Shown: in pieces, positions 1-6,881 of the stretch
Numbering within the stretch: the first letter of the stretch is position 1
Layout: each line of letters starts with the position of its first letter
DNA from: a virus
Strand: one strand, 5' to 3'
Virus record (IMG/VR): IMGVR_UViG_3300020596_000011
Location: 62,001-126,000 of that record
Length of the DNA: 64,000 nt
Program-made: the position numbers and the translations under genes
Notes under the pieces: generated by a model
Databases searched by the model: none
Told to the model about the DNA's origin: nothing
What the model saw: the letters and a program-made list of their open reading frames with translations, nothing else

Positions 1-226
1 CCGTTTTTCCGCCGGGGGGATTGAGAAAGATAGAGCAGTCGATAGGCCATTCTGTCGTCAATCCGCCTTGTTCTTGATTGATAATCGTAGTGGCACCCAC
101 TCTAGCGTTGCCAAAAACGTCAGAGGCAGGGTCGAGGTCTATTGTCCCTAGCACCAGTTTCGCCTTTTCAACAATCAAAGTAGGGGTGTACCAAAGGTCA
201 GTAGCAGAGCTGTGTAAGATGTTCAT
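1..226 (-). CDS. Dam-type DNA N6-adenine methyltransferase, N-terminal part (cut by window edge)
   Basis: The first 75 codons of a phage adenine methyltransferase of the Dam (PF05869-like) family. Visible family marks are the opening LWYTP, the block TIDLDPASD near residues 28-36 and the catalytic-type NPPG near residues 69-72, in the order and spacing usual for phage Dam proteins. It would methylate adenine in phage or host DNA, a common way to escape restriction. The ATG at 226 overlaps the stop of the upstream gene as ATGA, so the two are translationally coupled. It is last in a three-gene minus-strand run driven from about 1270. The target sequence cannot be read from this part. Confidence 0.8.
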   Translation of the reverse strand, partial: MNILHSSATDLWYTPTLIVEKAKLVLGTIDLDPASDVFGNARVGATTIINQEQGGLTTEWPIDCSIFLNPPGGKT

Positions 227-525
227 TCAACCGCGCCCACATCGCCCACGCGCAGCTCGTTTTCACAAGGACCCATGACAGTGTATTCAGCCGATCCAAC
301 CTTGGAAACCAAGCTTCGAAACGGAATCTCTTCACCAAGCTCAGTAAGGACAACAAAACGACTCTCGGAGATCGACACAACCACTCCTCGCAGCGACCGT
401 AGTACGTTCTTCCCTGTGCTCATTGAAAGAAGCAAAGTGTCCCCTTGCTCAAAGTATTCTGGATGGCTCGGGTCTTGTAAAAAATTTACAGCGTTTCCCT
501 TAAGTAGTTCAGGCGTCGAGTTCAT
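223..525 (-). CDS. Unknown 100-residue protein
   Basis: No family recognised. The middle (residues 28-75) is rich in short alternating hydrophobic segments, as in a small beta-barrel or SH3-like fold, and the end is acidic. It overlaps the upstream gene by 17 bases and the downstream methylase by 4, so it belongs to a tightly packed operon with them. A role linked to the methylase is only a guess from position. Confidence 0.75.
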   Translation of the reverse strand: MNSTPELLKGNAVNFLQDPSHPEYFEQGDTLLLSMSTGKNVLRSLRGVVVSISESRFVVLTELGEEIPFRSLVSKVGSAEYTVMGPCENELRVGDVGAVE

Positions 526-1210
526 TCAATTCTCCACTATCAATTCGTAGTTTTAGCTCTTCCATGGCGTTATCTTTTAACACTTTCTCTGCTACTATTT
601 CAGTAACTTCACTGTAGGCATCGGTCAGCAACACGGCAGACTTTAGTCTCCATCTTAAAAAATCTATTTTCTTTAGGAATCTTTTAAAGTCTTCTGGTAC
701 ATGGTGCGTATTCATAGTCGCGTCTTTAAGATACAGGTCTTGCCACCTCGACGGGATCTCAACAACGTCTAGATTTCCGCCAGTCATGTCTAACCAGTCG
801 AGCGCAAGAATGACCTCTATTTTTTCTTCTGCCGCTAGCTTAAGCAGGAGGCAGTCACATATTGCTACTTGCTTCTCTTTAGAAAGAGCACTGTAGGCCG
901 CGTTTTCAATCATTAGCGGGTTCGCCCACACCTCGACAAGCACCGCGTCTAGCACTTCTCTAGGCGCTTCGGTGGAATCTAGCTTTTTTTCTACTGCCAT
1001 TTCGCATTCGTCGTAAAGCTGGAGTACCCGATAGTCTTGCTTGCAGCACAGCGAGATGTACTCAAACGTTTTATCAGCTAGTACGTCCATGCTCCAGCGT
1101 TCGTGCTGCTCCTCGATCTCCCACTTAACGTAGAGGTCTAGAAGGTCGTAGCCTCTTTGCGACCTTGGGGAAAGCTTTACGTACTTGGGGTGCTTGAATA
1201 TTCGTGCCAT
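509..1210 (-). CDS. Unknown 233-residue mostly helical protein
   Basis: No family recognised. The sequence is charged, largely helical in character and has no signal peptide or membrane segment. An AAGGA site lies just before the ATG at 1210. It is the first gene after the promoter and repeat at 1221-1272, and the two following genes overlap in sequence, so this is the head of a three-gene unit ending in the Dam-type methylase. Confidence 0.8.
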   Translation of the reverse strand: MARIFKHPKYVKLSPRSQRGYDLLDLYVKWEIEEQHERWSMDVLADKTFEYISLCCKQDYRVLQLYDECEMAVEKKLDSTEAPREVLDAVLVEVWANPLMIENAAYSALSKEKQVAICDCLLLKLAAEEKIEVILALDWLDMTGGNLDVVEIPSRWQDLYLKDATMNTHHVPEDFKRFLKKIDFLRWRLKSAVLLTDAYSEVTEIVAEKVLKDNAMEELKLRIDSGELNELDA

Positions 1211-1220
1211 GGTAATCCTT

Positions 1221-1272
1221 TTTCAAACGTCGAGAACTTGAATGTCTTCGGTAACAGTGCGGTAGACTTTAG
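1221..1272 (-). repeat. Truncated copy of the helicase gene 3' end (direct repeat, copy B)
   Basis: This 52-bp block matches 2083-2134 with 3 mismatches, in the same orientation. Read on the minus strand it still encodes the last 15 helicase codons (KVYRTVTEDIQVL, then D instead of E, V, stop) without a gene in front. The two copies flank the lipoprotein gene, so the repeat marks where that gene came in or a duplication occurred. Confidence 0.9.
1245..1271 (-). promoter_or_regulatory. Sigma-28-like promoter
   Basis: Minus strand: TAAAGTCT, 11 bases, ACCGAAGA. It has the same spacing as the other sites of this class in the window and lies about 35 bases before the ATG at 1210. It is inside the repeated block, so the promoter was copied together with the helicase end. 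Confidence 0.55.
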
Positions 1273-1277
1273 AAGGT

Positions 1278-2051
1278 CTACCTCAGAAGGAGCTGAATAT
1301 TAAGCTCAAGCCCCCCCGTCGACCAGCCGCCCACGTGGATGCCGACCAATCGCCCAGCACCGTCAAAAACGGGCGCGCCGCTGGAACCGCCCGCAGCGGC
1401 AGCGTCGGTTATCATCGCATTGCTCCAATAGACGCCCCCTCCTGAGTAGCTCTCGTCCGTCACTGATCCGGCGGCGAATTGCACATCGTTGGTCAAGTCT
1501 AGCGGAAAAGATGCTGTGACAGTCAAATCCCCTAATTTCGGAGCGTAGTCTTTAGATTCGCTGAACCCCTGCAACGCAAGTCCCGCAGTGTTCCAAGCGA
1601 TTCCCGAAATTCGTGTAACGTCGCGCGAGCCATCTTGAAAAGCCGTACCACCCGCGCCTACAAGAGTTGGGCCGGAGTAGTAGAGCATGTTGGTGCAACC
1701 GGAGGTTACATGATGTGCTGTAAGGATTCGCCCGTCGTGTAGTTTTGTCCCTGTGCCTCGCGTCGCATTTGAAACACATTGCAAGTCAAGAATTGACGCG
1801 CGGTTTGGGATAATAGCCTGTAAGATAGAGACCAACGCTGCTGTATAAGATTGACCGTCCTTTCCTGTAATACCTGTATTTCCTGTTTGACCGTCCTTTC
1901 CTGTAATACCTGTATTTCCTGTAATACCTGTATTTCCTGTTTGACCGGCCTTGCCGCTCTCTCCAGATGGCCCTGGCCTACCGTCCTTACCGTCTGATCC
2001 GCACGCTGCGAGAAATAAAGAAGCCAAAGTGTACAAGCGGGGGTAATTCAT
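1278..2051 (-). CDS. Collagen-like lipoprotein with a trypsin-type protease domain
   Basis: A 257-residue exported lipoprotein. Residues 1-17 form a lipoprotein signal ending in the lipobox LAAC (lipidated Cys17). Residues 18-67 are Gly-X-Y collagen-type triplets. Residues 80-257 resemble a chymotrypsin-fold peptidase: LTAHHV at 110-115 holds the histidine and GGSSGAPV at 221-228 the serine. The usual aspartate is not evident, since the matching segment near 152-160 reads NTAGLAL, so activity may be lost or use another residue. It would sit on a membrane of the infected cell. The gene lies between two copies of the helicase gene end, as expected for an acquired accessory gene (moron), with its own promoter in the upstream copy. 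Confidence 0.85.
   Translation of the reverse strand: MNYPRLYTLASLFLAACGSDGKDGRPGPSGESGKAGQTGNTGITGNTGITGKDGQTGNTGITGKDGQSYTAALVSILQAIIPNRASILDLQCVSNATRGTGTKLHDGRILTAHHVTSGCTNMLYYSGPTLVGAGGTAFQDGSRDVTRISGIAWNTAGLALQGFSESKDYAPKLGDLTVTASFPLDLTNDVQFAAGSVTDESYSGGGVYWSNAMITDAAAAGGSSGAPVFDGAGRLVGIHVGGWSTGGLELNIQLLLR
1849..1950 (-). repeat. Short tandem repeats coding collagen-like triplets
   Basis: Several near-identical units built on TTTCCTGTAATACCTGTA (plus-strand reading) code the ITGNTG and ITGKDG triplets of the lipoprotein. Near-perfect DNA identity suggests recent slippage or recombination that could change the stalk length. Confidence 0.85.
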
Positions 2052-2082
2052 AATGTTCTCCTAATAGCCTAATCGGCGGTTG

Positions 2083-2134
2083 TTTCAAACTTCTAGCACT
2101 TGAATGTCTTCGGTAACAGTGCGGTAGACTTTAG
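2083..2134 (-). repeat. Direct repeat, copy A: intact helicase 3' end
   Basis: This is the original version of the block repeated at 1221-1272. Here it is the true end of the helicase gene and at the same time holds the promoter for the lipoprotein gene. Confidence 0.9.
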
Positions 2135-3521
2135 CTCTTTGTTGAGAGTACCCTAAGAATTTATCTCGATACCCGTAACCTTTCAAGGTGACGTCAAAGA
2201 AATATACGGCGTCCTTACCAGGACTCAGGCGAAGCCCTCGTCCTAGCACTTGTCTTGTCAAAGCTTCGCCGGAAGTATTCACAACTGATATCATGGCGTC
2301 TATGGAGGGTACGTCAATCCCAGTTCCCAACAATGCACTATTAGAGATCAGCGTGCCTACCTTCCCGTCTTTAAACATTTTGAAAGGGTGCCGAAACCCG
2401 CTATGCGCAACCATATGCTTTGTGCCGTAGCGCTCATTGTAAGCAGTGGCGAATTTCTCCCCTGGCTCTCTTGTCTTAAAGAGCACAAGAGTTCTCAGCC
2501 CTCTGTCTTCTAGAGCCTTCAGGGTGTCACAAAGATAATTTATGGCCGCAGACGAGCTGGCAAGAATGCCGTAAGCTTTTTGCTGGTTCATGGCATCGGG
2601 CAGGGTAGATTTTTGAGAGGAGAGATTAATCATAAAAATCCGAGGGGGTGTGAGAAACTTATGCTCAAGTCCCCAAGCGGAAGTCTTTTGATAAACTACA
2701 GGGCCGCAGAGGGCATGCACGCCTACGACTAGGCTGTCAGCTCTCACAGGAGTGGCTGTGAGCCCGTAGGCATGAGAAGCGCCCGAGCCGAGAATGGCCG
2801 CCGAGTAGGAATCCGATCCCACCCCATGGCATTCATCTGAAACCATGACATTGAACATATCGCAATAGCCTTTCGCCGAAGCGATAGTGGTTACTGCGCA
2901 AGGAGCACCTTCTTTAAACTTTGCTCCGCCGCCTATGCCACACGTTCCCGGGATAACTTCCTTTAATGCTTTAACAGTTTGTTCCACAAGGTCAATTGTA
3001 GGCACAATCACCAAAGGACGCTTCCCACTCTTAATAGCGGAGTGGCAAAGCATAGCGATGATCAGGGACTTACCCCCGCCCGTGAACACATCGAGCATTG
3101 CTCTCTTGAAAAGGAGCAGCTCTTTTACAGCTTCGACTTGGTAGGCTCTAGGCTGTTTGGCATAGGTGACGTCGAGCGGGTGGTATATGATTTCATTGTT
3201 CAGGTGTCCAGACACCTCCTCACAGAGCCACCACAGCCCTGGAGGACAGGACAGCGATCCGTCTGCGTTTTCGGCGTAGTAGCGAACGAGCAAGTTTTTC
3301 CCTAAGCGCCTTATTTCCCTCTCTACCCAACGCGCTTGCACGTCGCTGGTTGACGGCTTGTTTTTAAGGGCCTTGATTTGGTATTCCACGGAAGAATCTA
3401 CGGCGGTGATAAAGCGTTTGAAAGGGTCGAGGTCAGCACCTGTGACAATGAGTTCCTGCCCGTCGGGTCTTAGGGTTCCTTTAGTAAACGGAAAAGCCGT
3501 AAATGATTCAATTTTTTTCAC
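2085..3521 (-). CDS. SF2 DNA helicase, UvsW-like
   Basis: A 478-residue superfamily 2 helicase. Seen motifs are FTGGGKS (Walker A, near 146-152), IVPTIDLVEQ (Ia), SDECHG (DEAH-type motif II, near 228), GLTATP (III) and QVLGRGLRLSPGK (VI). Length and motif set match phage UvsW-type helicases, which unwind branched DNA and R-loops during recombination-dependent replication. The start is GTG at 3521 with AAGG upstream. A small membrane-protein gene lies 24 bases upstream and shares the promoter at 3710-3736. The last 15 codons double as promoter DNA for the next gene. Confidence 0.9.
   Translation of the reverse strand: MKKIESFTAFPFTKGTLRPDGQELIVTGADLDPFKRFITAVDSSVEYQIKALKNKPSTSDVQARWVEREIRRLGKNLLVRYYAENADGSLSCPPGLWWLCEEVSGHLNNEIIYHPLDVTYAKQPRAYQVEAVKELLLFKRAMLDVFTGGGKSLIIAMLCHSAIKSGKRPLVIVPTIDLVEQTVKALKEVIPGTCGIGGGAKFKEGAPCAVTTIASAKGYCDMFNVMVSDECHGVGSDSYSAAILGSGASHAYGLTATPVRADSLVVGVHALCGPVVYQKTSAWGLEHKFLTPPRIFMINLSSQKSTLPDAMNQQKAYGILASSSAAINYLCDTLKALEDRGLRTLVLFKTREPGEKFATAYNERYGTKHMVAHSGFRHPFKMFKDGKVGTLISNSALLGTGIDVPSIDAMISVVNTSGEALTRQVLGRGLRLSPGKDAVYFFDVTLKGYGYRDKFLGYSQQRAKVYRTVTEDIQVLEV
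2107..2133 (-). promoter_or_regulatory. Sigma-28-like promoter inside the helicase 3' end
   Basis: Minus strand: TAAAGTCT, 11 bases, ACCGAAGA, identical to the copy at 1245-1271. It lies about 55 bases before the lipoprotein ATG at 2051. Confidence 0.5.
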
Positions 3522-3545
3522 GTTATCAGCCTTATGACGCGGTTG

Positions 3546-3659
3546 TTAATCAGAGTTGGGCGGGCTGAAGATTGTCGCTATGACGCCCGCTAAGACGAGC
3601 ACCCCGATGAAAATTGCAAAGAACAGGATTGGGGCGAGCAGAAGACCAATTAGAAACAT
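3546..3659 (-). CDS. Small single-span membrane protein (37 residues)
   Basis: An ATG at 3659 preceded by AAAGGACGTGATC opens 37 codons. Residues 2-30 are almost all hydrophobic, forming one membrane span, with a short polar tail (SPPNSD). It sits between the sigma-28-like promoter and the helicase gene. Function unknown; with one span and no coiled coil it could be a small membrane regulator or a holin-like peptide. Confidence 0.7.
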   Translation of the reverse strand: MFLIGLLLAPILFFAIFIGVLVLAGVIATIFSPPNSD

Positions 3660-3709
3660 GATCACGTCCTTTTACCGAAAAACTTAAACATCTCGAACTT
3701 CCTAGCCTG

Positions 3710-3736
3710 TTATCGCCACGCGTTCTTCAAACTTTA
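3710..3736 (-). promoter_or_regulatory. Sigma-28-like promoter
   Basis: Minus strand: TAAAGTTT, 11 bases, GGCGATAA. Compared with the known FliA consensus (TAAAGTTT, N11, GCCGATAA) it differs at one base. It lies about 50 bases before the small membrane-protein gene and drives it and the helicase. Confidence 0.75.
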
Positions 3737-3783
3737 GCTTTTTCTAGAATAAATCTTACGATTGACTAAAGCAATAGTTGGAA

Positions 3784-3791
3784 GGTAAAAT
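3784..3791 (+). promoter_or_regulatory. GTAAAAT-class (late) promoter
   Basis: GGTAAAAT, 29 bases before the ATG at 3821. This copy also has a TTGACT 18 bases upstream of TAAAAT, so an ordinary sigma-70 reading is possible here. Confidence 0.55.
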
Positions 3792-3820
3792 AGCACCTAA
3801 GTGTGTTAAGGAGTTAACGA

Positions 3821-4612
3821 ATGGCGTATAGAATCTACGGGGTAGGCTCGGTTCAGTCTCCCGACAAAGTGGGCGAAACTGTAAATCTAGAGGGCTTGGA
3901 TACGTCCAACCTCCGCTATTTGAGCGACGAGCACGCCACCGACGACGTTGGTGGGGGTATGTTCGCAATATTAGGCGCTATTACCAGCTACAAGAAAATA
4001 TTTAAACAAGAGGACGCCCAAACGCCTAGACAAAAGCGCTGCTGGGACGTCGCAAAAGCTCCTTTCCTTTACTTTGAAGCTGAGCTTCTTCACAGCCACC
4101 CGAACGCGGCTAGCGCAGAAGCCCTTATCACATGGTGCGCACAACACCCTGAGAATGCTTTAAAAATTGGAGCTTCGATCGAAGGCGGTATCGTAAAGAG
4201 GGGTGACGCTGACGCAAAACACCTCGAGCAAACTGTAGGCGAGGGGATTGCCCTTACGATAAAGCCCATGATGCCGCGTTGCTCAGTGTTTCCCATGCTT
4301 GATTTACAAAAGAGTAACGTTCAAGTAGCTTACCCTAAAGCCTACGTAGCGCTCTTGCAGAAGTCGTCTAGTGATAAAGGGTTCATCGAGTTGAAGAAAA
4401 GCGAACAAATCCAACTTATTGCCGCGCGGCTAGCTCAGCTAAAGAAATCAGCCGAAGCTATGACATCGAGCATGAAGTGCAATCACTGCGGAAAACCAAC
4501 GTCTTTCTTCATCGGTAGCGATACACCCAACCGCTGCCCTTCGTGCTCTGCGGCGTTTTCAATGACTTCGCTCTGGAAAGCTGTTAAAAAAACAACAAAG
4601 GATGGTAAATAA
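3821..4612 (+). CDS. Possible virion maturation protease (XkdF-like) with C-terminal zinc ribbon
   Basis: A 263-residue protein. Residues 34-130 resemble phage XkdF/prohead-type serine proteases: a DEHATDD segment, a hydrophobic FLYFEAELLHSHPNA block with histidine, and IGASIEGG, which matches the family's serine-containing 'SIxG' block. Residues 221-246 carry two CxxC pairs (CNHC and CPSC) typical of a zinc ribbon, which is unusual for that family. It opens a plus-strand run of virion-type genes behind a late-type promoter. The protease call is tentative because the capsid gene it would serve is not nearby. Confidence 0.45.
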   Translation: MAYRIYGVGSVQSPDKVGETVNLEGLDTSNLRYLSDEHATDDVGGGMFAILGAITSYKKIFKQEDAQTPRQKRCWDVAKAPFLYFEAELLHSHPNAASAEALITWCAQHPENALKIGASIEGGIVKRGDADAKHLEQTVGEGIALTIKPMMPRCSVFPMLDLQKSNVQVAYPKAYVALLQKSSSDKGFIELKKSEQIQLIAARLAQLKKSAEAMTSSMKCNHCGKPTSFFIGSDTPNRCPSCSAAFSMTSLWKAVKKTTKDGK

Positions 4613-4989
4613 TGTCTAGAAGTGTATTCATGGACCCAGCAGTGTCCGCTAACATCTGCCAAGAAGTGCTTGCTCAGTTCTCAGACTTCTCAGGATCTAC
4701 TCAAGTCAACCCCCTTCGGTTGCTACAGATCACGGAAAACATCCATCAGCTTTCGATCTCGAACCAGACAGACGCGGTTATCAGAATTGTTCTTACCGCT
4801 CCGGGCCGTGTAGCCGATAAAGGGCTCACTACCGCAAAATTGGTCACAATTGCTGCTCTAAGCGCATTTACGTTTGACGGCACAGTTTTAGAAAATCTTC
4901 AATTTCCGGCTGGTTCCACTTTTTGGGTATATCCCGCAAGTGCCGTACCTACCCTTGGCTACCTACAACTCTTCTCAACGGGGATTTAA
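4612..4989 (+). CDS. Small virion-type protein (125 residues)
   Basis: The ATG overlaps the previous stop as TAATG. The protein is beta-rich with many Thr, Ser and Ala and ends in a hydrophobic strand pattern typical of phage tail or decoration proteins. No family recognised. The next gene follows after 2 bases, so the three genes from 3821 form one unit. Confidence 0.7.
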   Translation: MSRSVFMDPAVSANICQEVLAQFSDFSGSTQVNPLRLLQITENIHQLSISNQTDAVIRIVLTAPGRVADKGLTTAKLVTIAALSAFTFDGTVLENLQFPAGSTFWVYPASAVPTLGYLQLFSTGI

Positions 4990-4991
4990 CC

Positions 4992-5639
4992 ATGAGCTTT
5001 GGATACAACGGCGTTGGTTTTGGTGGATCAGGCGGCGGTGGAGGGGGCGGAGGAGGCATCTCTGGCGTACCTTCATTTACCGTATCCTCCTCAGGATCAC
5101 TTACTTCTTTGGTTTCAGCCGTGATTGGATCTTTGGGTCGAGTACCCACGGAGTCCACGACTTACGTGCTTCACTCACTTCCAGCCAGCAACATCTCGAA
5201 CTGGTTAGCTTTGCCTTCTGGTTCTTCGGCCACACAGGGCGCAATAGTGTCCGCTTATCAGAACACATCAGGAAGCACGATTGCTGCTTTCTTACCAGTG
5301 CAGATCAACTCGGCTACCGGCTCTCTCGCCCTTGTAGACGTGTCTGTACTAGATAGTTCACAAGACACCTTCGGCGTCACTCAGGCAGCGATTGCCAACG
5401 GCGCATACGGGAATGTGGTCATGGAAGGTCGCTTAGAAAATATTACAGGCGGCTTCTTGGCTGGGTCTGTTCTCTGGGTTGCCAAGAACGGCTCGCTCAC
5501 AGCCACAGCGCCTAACGCAGGGATCAATGGTTTTGTGTCCGGTGACTTAGTCATTAAGGTAGGGGTGGTTGTTCCAAACGTCGGAAACGCGCTGCTTGTC
5601 GACCTCGTAGTTGAAATGGACATTATCGGCGCTCTCTAA
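4992..5639 (+). CDS. Virion surface or capsid-fibre-like protein with glycine linker
   Basis: A 215-residue protein starting at the ATG 2 bases after the previous stop. Residues 12-22 are a glycine-rich linker, followed by beta-rich sequence. The last 90 residues have the repeated pattern seen in phage head-fibre and decoration proteins (GNVVMEG, LAGSVLWVAKNGSLT, then Val-rich strands). It probably projects from the virion surface. Function inferred from composition and position only. Confidence 0.65.
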   Translation: MSFGYNGVGFGGSGGGGGGGGGISGVPSFTVSSSGSLTSLVSAVIGSLGRVPTESTTYVLHSLPASNISNWLALPSGSSATQGAIVSAYQNTSGSTIAAFLPVQINSATGSLALVDVSVLDSSQDTFGVTQAAIANGAYGNVVMEGRLENITGGFLAGSVLWVAKNGSLTATAPNAGINGFVSGDLVIKVGVVVPNVGNALLVDLVVEMDIIGAL

Positions 5640-5648
5640 AGTATTTTC

Positions 5649-5675
5649 TCAAGTCTCACGAATCCCCACTGCTAG
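5649..5675 (+). promoter_or_regulatory. Weak sigma-28-like promoter
   Basis: TCAAGTCT, 11 bases, ACTGCTAG. The upstream box fits the class well and the downstream box only partly. It is 75 bases before the GTG at 5750. Confidence 0.35.
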
Positions 5676-5749
5676 CGCAAGCCTCTTTACCCTACCCGAA
5701 AAAAATGCTACAGTGGCTTTGTTCCTGTTAACCGCTCAAGGAGAACCGC

Positions 5750-6058
5750 GTGACTGAGAAAAAAGCTAAGAAGCCTAAAGCTGCTAAAGTATTACCCGAC
5801 GAAAAGCCTACCGTCACGTTTCCAGACGGGCGTGAGAAATACGTAGACGAGCTGAACGACGACGACGTTCAGCAGATTCAACAAATTATACGGGCAGCCG
5901 TAGAAGACGTTATCAAAGGCTCAGCCGCTGCCTTAGACAAAATGCTCAACCCTTTCGGACTGGCTTGTAAAGTCATAGCGTTTACGTACCCGCTCGGAGC
6001 GACCAAGGAAGAAGTAGACGGCCTAATGCTTGCTGCCGCTGGTCCACAAGCAGAATAG
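5750..6058 (+). CDS. Unknown 102-residue basic/acidic protein
   Basis: GTG start with AAGGAGA at good spacing. The first 20 residues are rich in Lys and Ala; the rest has a DELNDDDVQQIQQII helix and a hydrophobic C-terminal stretch. No family recognised. It stands alone, bounded by a promoter-like site and the terminator at 6091. Confidence 0.75.
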   Translation: MTEKKAKKPKAAKVLPDEKPTVTFPDGREKYVDELNDDDVQQIQQIIRAAVEDVIKGSAAALDKMLNPFGLACKVIAFTYPLGATKEEVDGLMLAAAGPQAE

Positions 6059-6090
6059 CTCACATTAAAGCATGCGGTCCAAAGACACCC

Positions 6091-6127
6091 AAAATCCACC
6101 CACTCAGTAAGAGCCGGTGGATTTTTG
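6091..6127 (+). terminator. Rho-independent terminator
   Basis: AATCCACC pairs with GGTGGATT across a 15-base loop and is followed by a T run. It ends the transcript of the gene at 5750. Confidence 0.8.
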
Positions 6128-6168
6128 TTATTAAATACAAGTAGTTAAAAGATTTTGTAAGCTTTTGT

Positions 6169-6195
6169 TAAAGTTTTGTGGCAATTGTGCGATAA
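6169..6195 (+). promoter_or_regulatory. Sigma-28-like promoter
   Basis: TAAAGTTT, 11 bases, TGCGATAA: one of the closest matches of the class. It is 36 bases before the ATG at 6232 and directly after a terminator, so it starts a new transcript. Confidence 0.75.
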
Positions 6196-6231
6196 CTATA
6201 TTGGTAATGAAACCACAGAAGGAGATATCAG

Positions 6232-6516
6232 ATGCGCATTCCCCCGAAGTCTCGTACTACTCTTGATCCTGCATCCGTGGCAGAAATAAAAGCTGTGGTG
6301 CCAAGTGGGTCTGAAGACACCGCAGCTGCTAACAAAGAAGATTTGCTTCAGATGGCGAGAAAAGCCGAAAGCAGACCTCACTGGCAGAATCCTCTGGCAC
6401 CTGTTCTTAGCAACTACACAAGAGCTACTAGCCAGGGCTACGACCCCGACTTTGCGGCGAAGATTAAAGAGTTGGCGCCAAGTTGGTTTAAAGGCGCATC
6501 GACCGCAAAGAAATAA
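6232..6516 (+). CDS. Unknown 94-residue protein
   Basis: A strong GAAGGAGATATC ribosome site precedes the ATG. The protein is polar with a short C-terminal segment containing WFKGA. No family recognised. Its strong promoter and ribosome site suggest high early expression. Confidence 0.75.
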   Translation: MRIPPKSRTTLDPASVAEIKAVVPSGSEDTAAANKEDLLQMARKAESRPHWQNPLAPVLSNYTRATSQGYDPDFAAKIKELAPSWFKGASTAKK

Positions 6517-6542
6517 CAATTTAAATCACGTATAGGTGTTGT

Positions 6543-6779
6543 ATGATTCTCACTGTCAAAGTCTCCGTAAATAGAACCCACTTGCTCTGGGCAGCCTGCT
6601 TTCTTCTATGCCGCAATGAAAAGCTGTCAAAGTCCGCGGTGCTTAAGTTTTTGCGTGAGCAAATGGCAAGGTTTGGCGAAGACGAAAACTCGTTGTGCGG
6701 GTTGACGTGGCAACAGGATTACTGCGACCAACTCCCAGAAGCTGAAACATGGCTGAACAAAGCCTTTGATCGCGAGTAG
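6543..6779 (+). CDS. Unknown 78-residue protein
   Basis: Follows the previous gene by 26 bases and probably shares its promoter. It has a hydrophobic segment near residues 14-22 and an acidic C-terminal half with several Cys and Trp. The ribosome site is weak (AGGTG). No family recognised. Confidence 0.6.
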   Translation: MILTVKVSVNRTHLLWAACFLLCRNEKLSKSAVLKFLREQMARFGEDENSLCGLTWQQDYCDQLPEAETWLNKAFDRE

Positions 6780-6830
6780 CCCAGTCCAACCCTCCCATGG
6801 TGTTTCTCGGCATCCCCTACCGCGAATTGA

Positions 6831-6837
6831 GTAAAAT
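6831..6837 (+). promoter_or_regulatory. GTAAAAT-class (late) promoter
   Basis: GTAAAAT 45 bases before the fibre ATG at 6882. A TATACT sits 10 bases downstream (6847-6852), so the exact promoter is uncertain. Confidence 0.4.
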
Positions 6838-6881
6838 AGCTTGGTGTATACTCACCAATCACCTCAAAGGGGTTCTCCACC

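Noticed and set aside
3784-3791. All GTAAAAT boxes as ordinary sigma-70 -10 elements
   Set aside because: Only the copy at 3784 has a plausible -35 at usable spacing; the others lack one, so a common phage-specific reading was preferred, without excluding sigma-70 for this copy.
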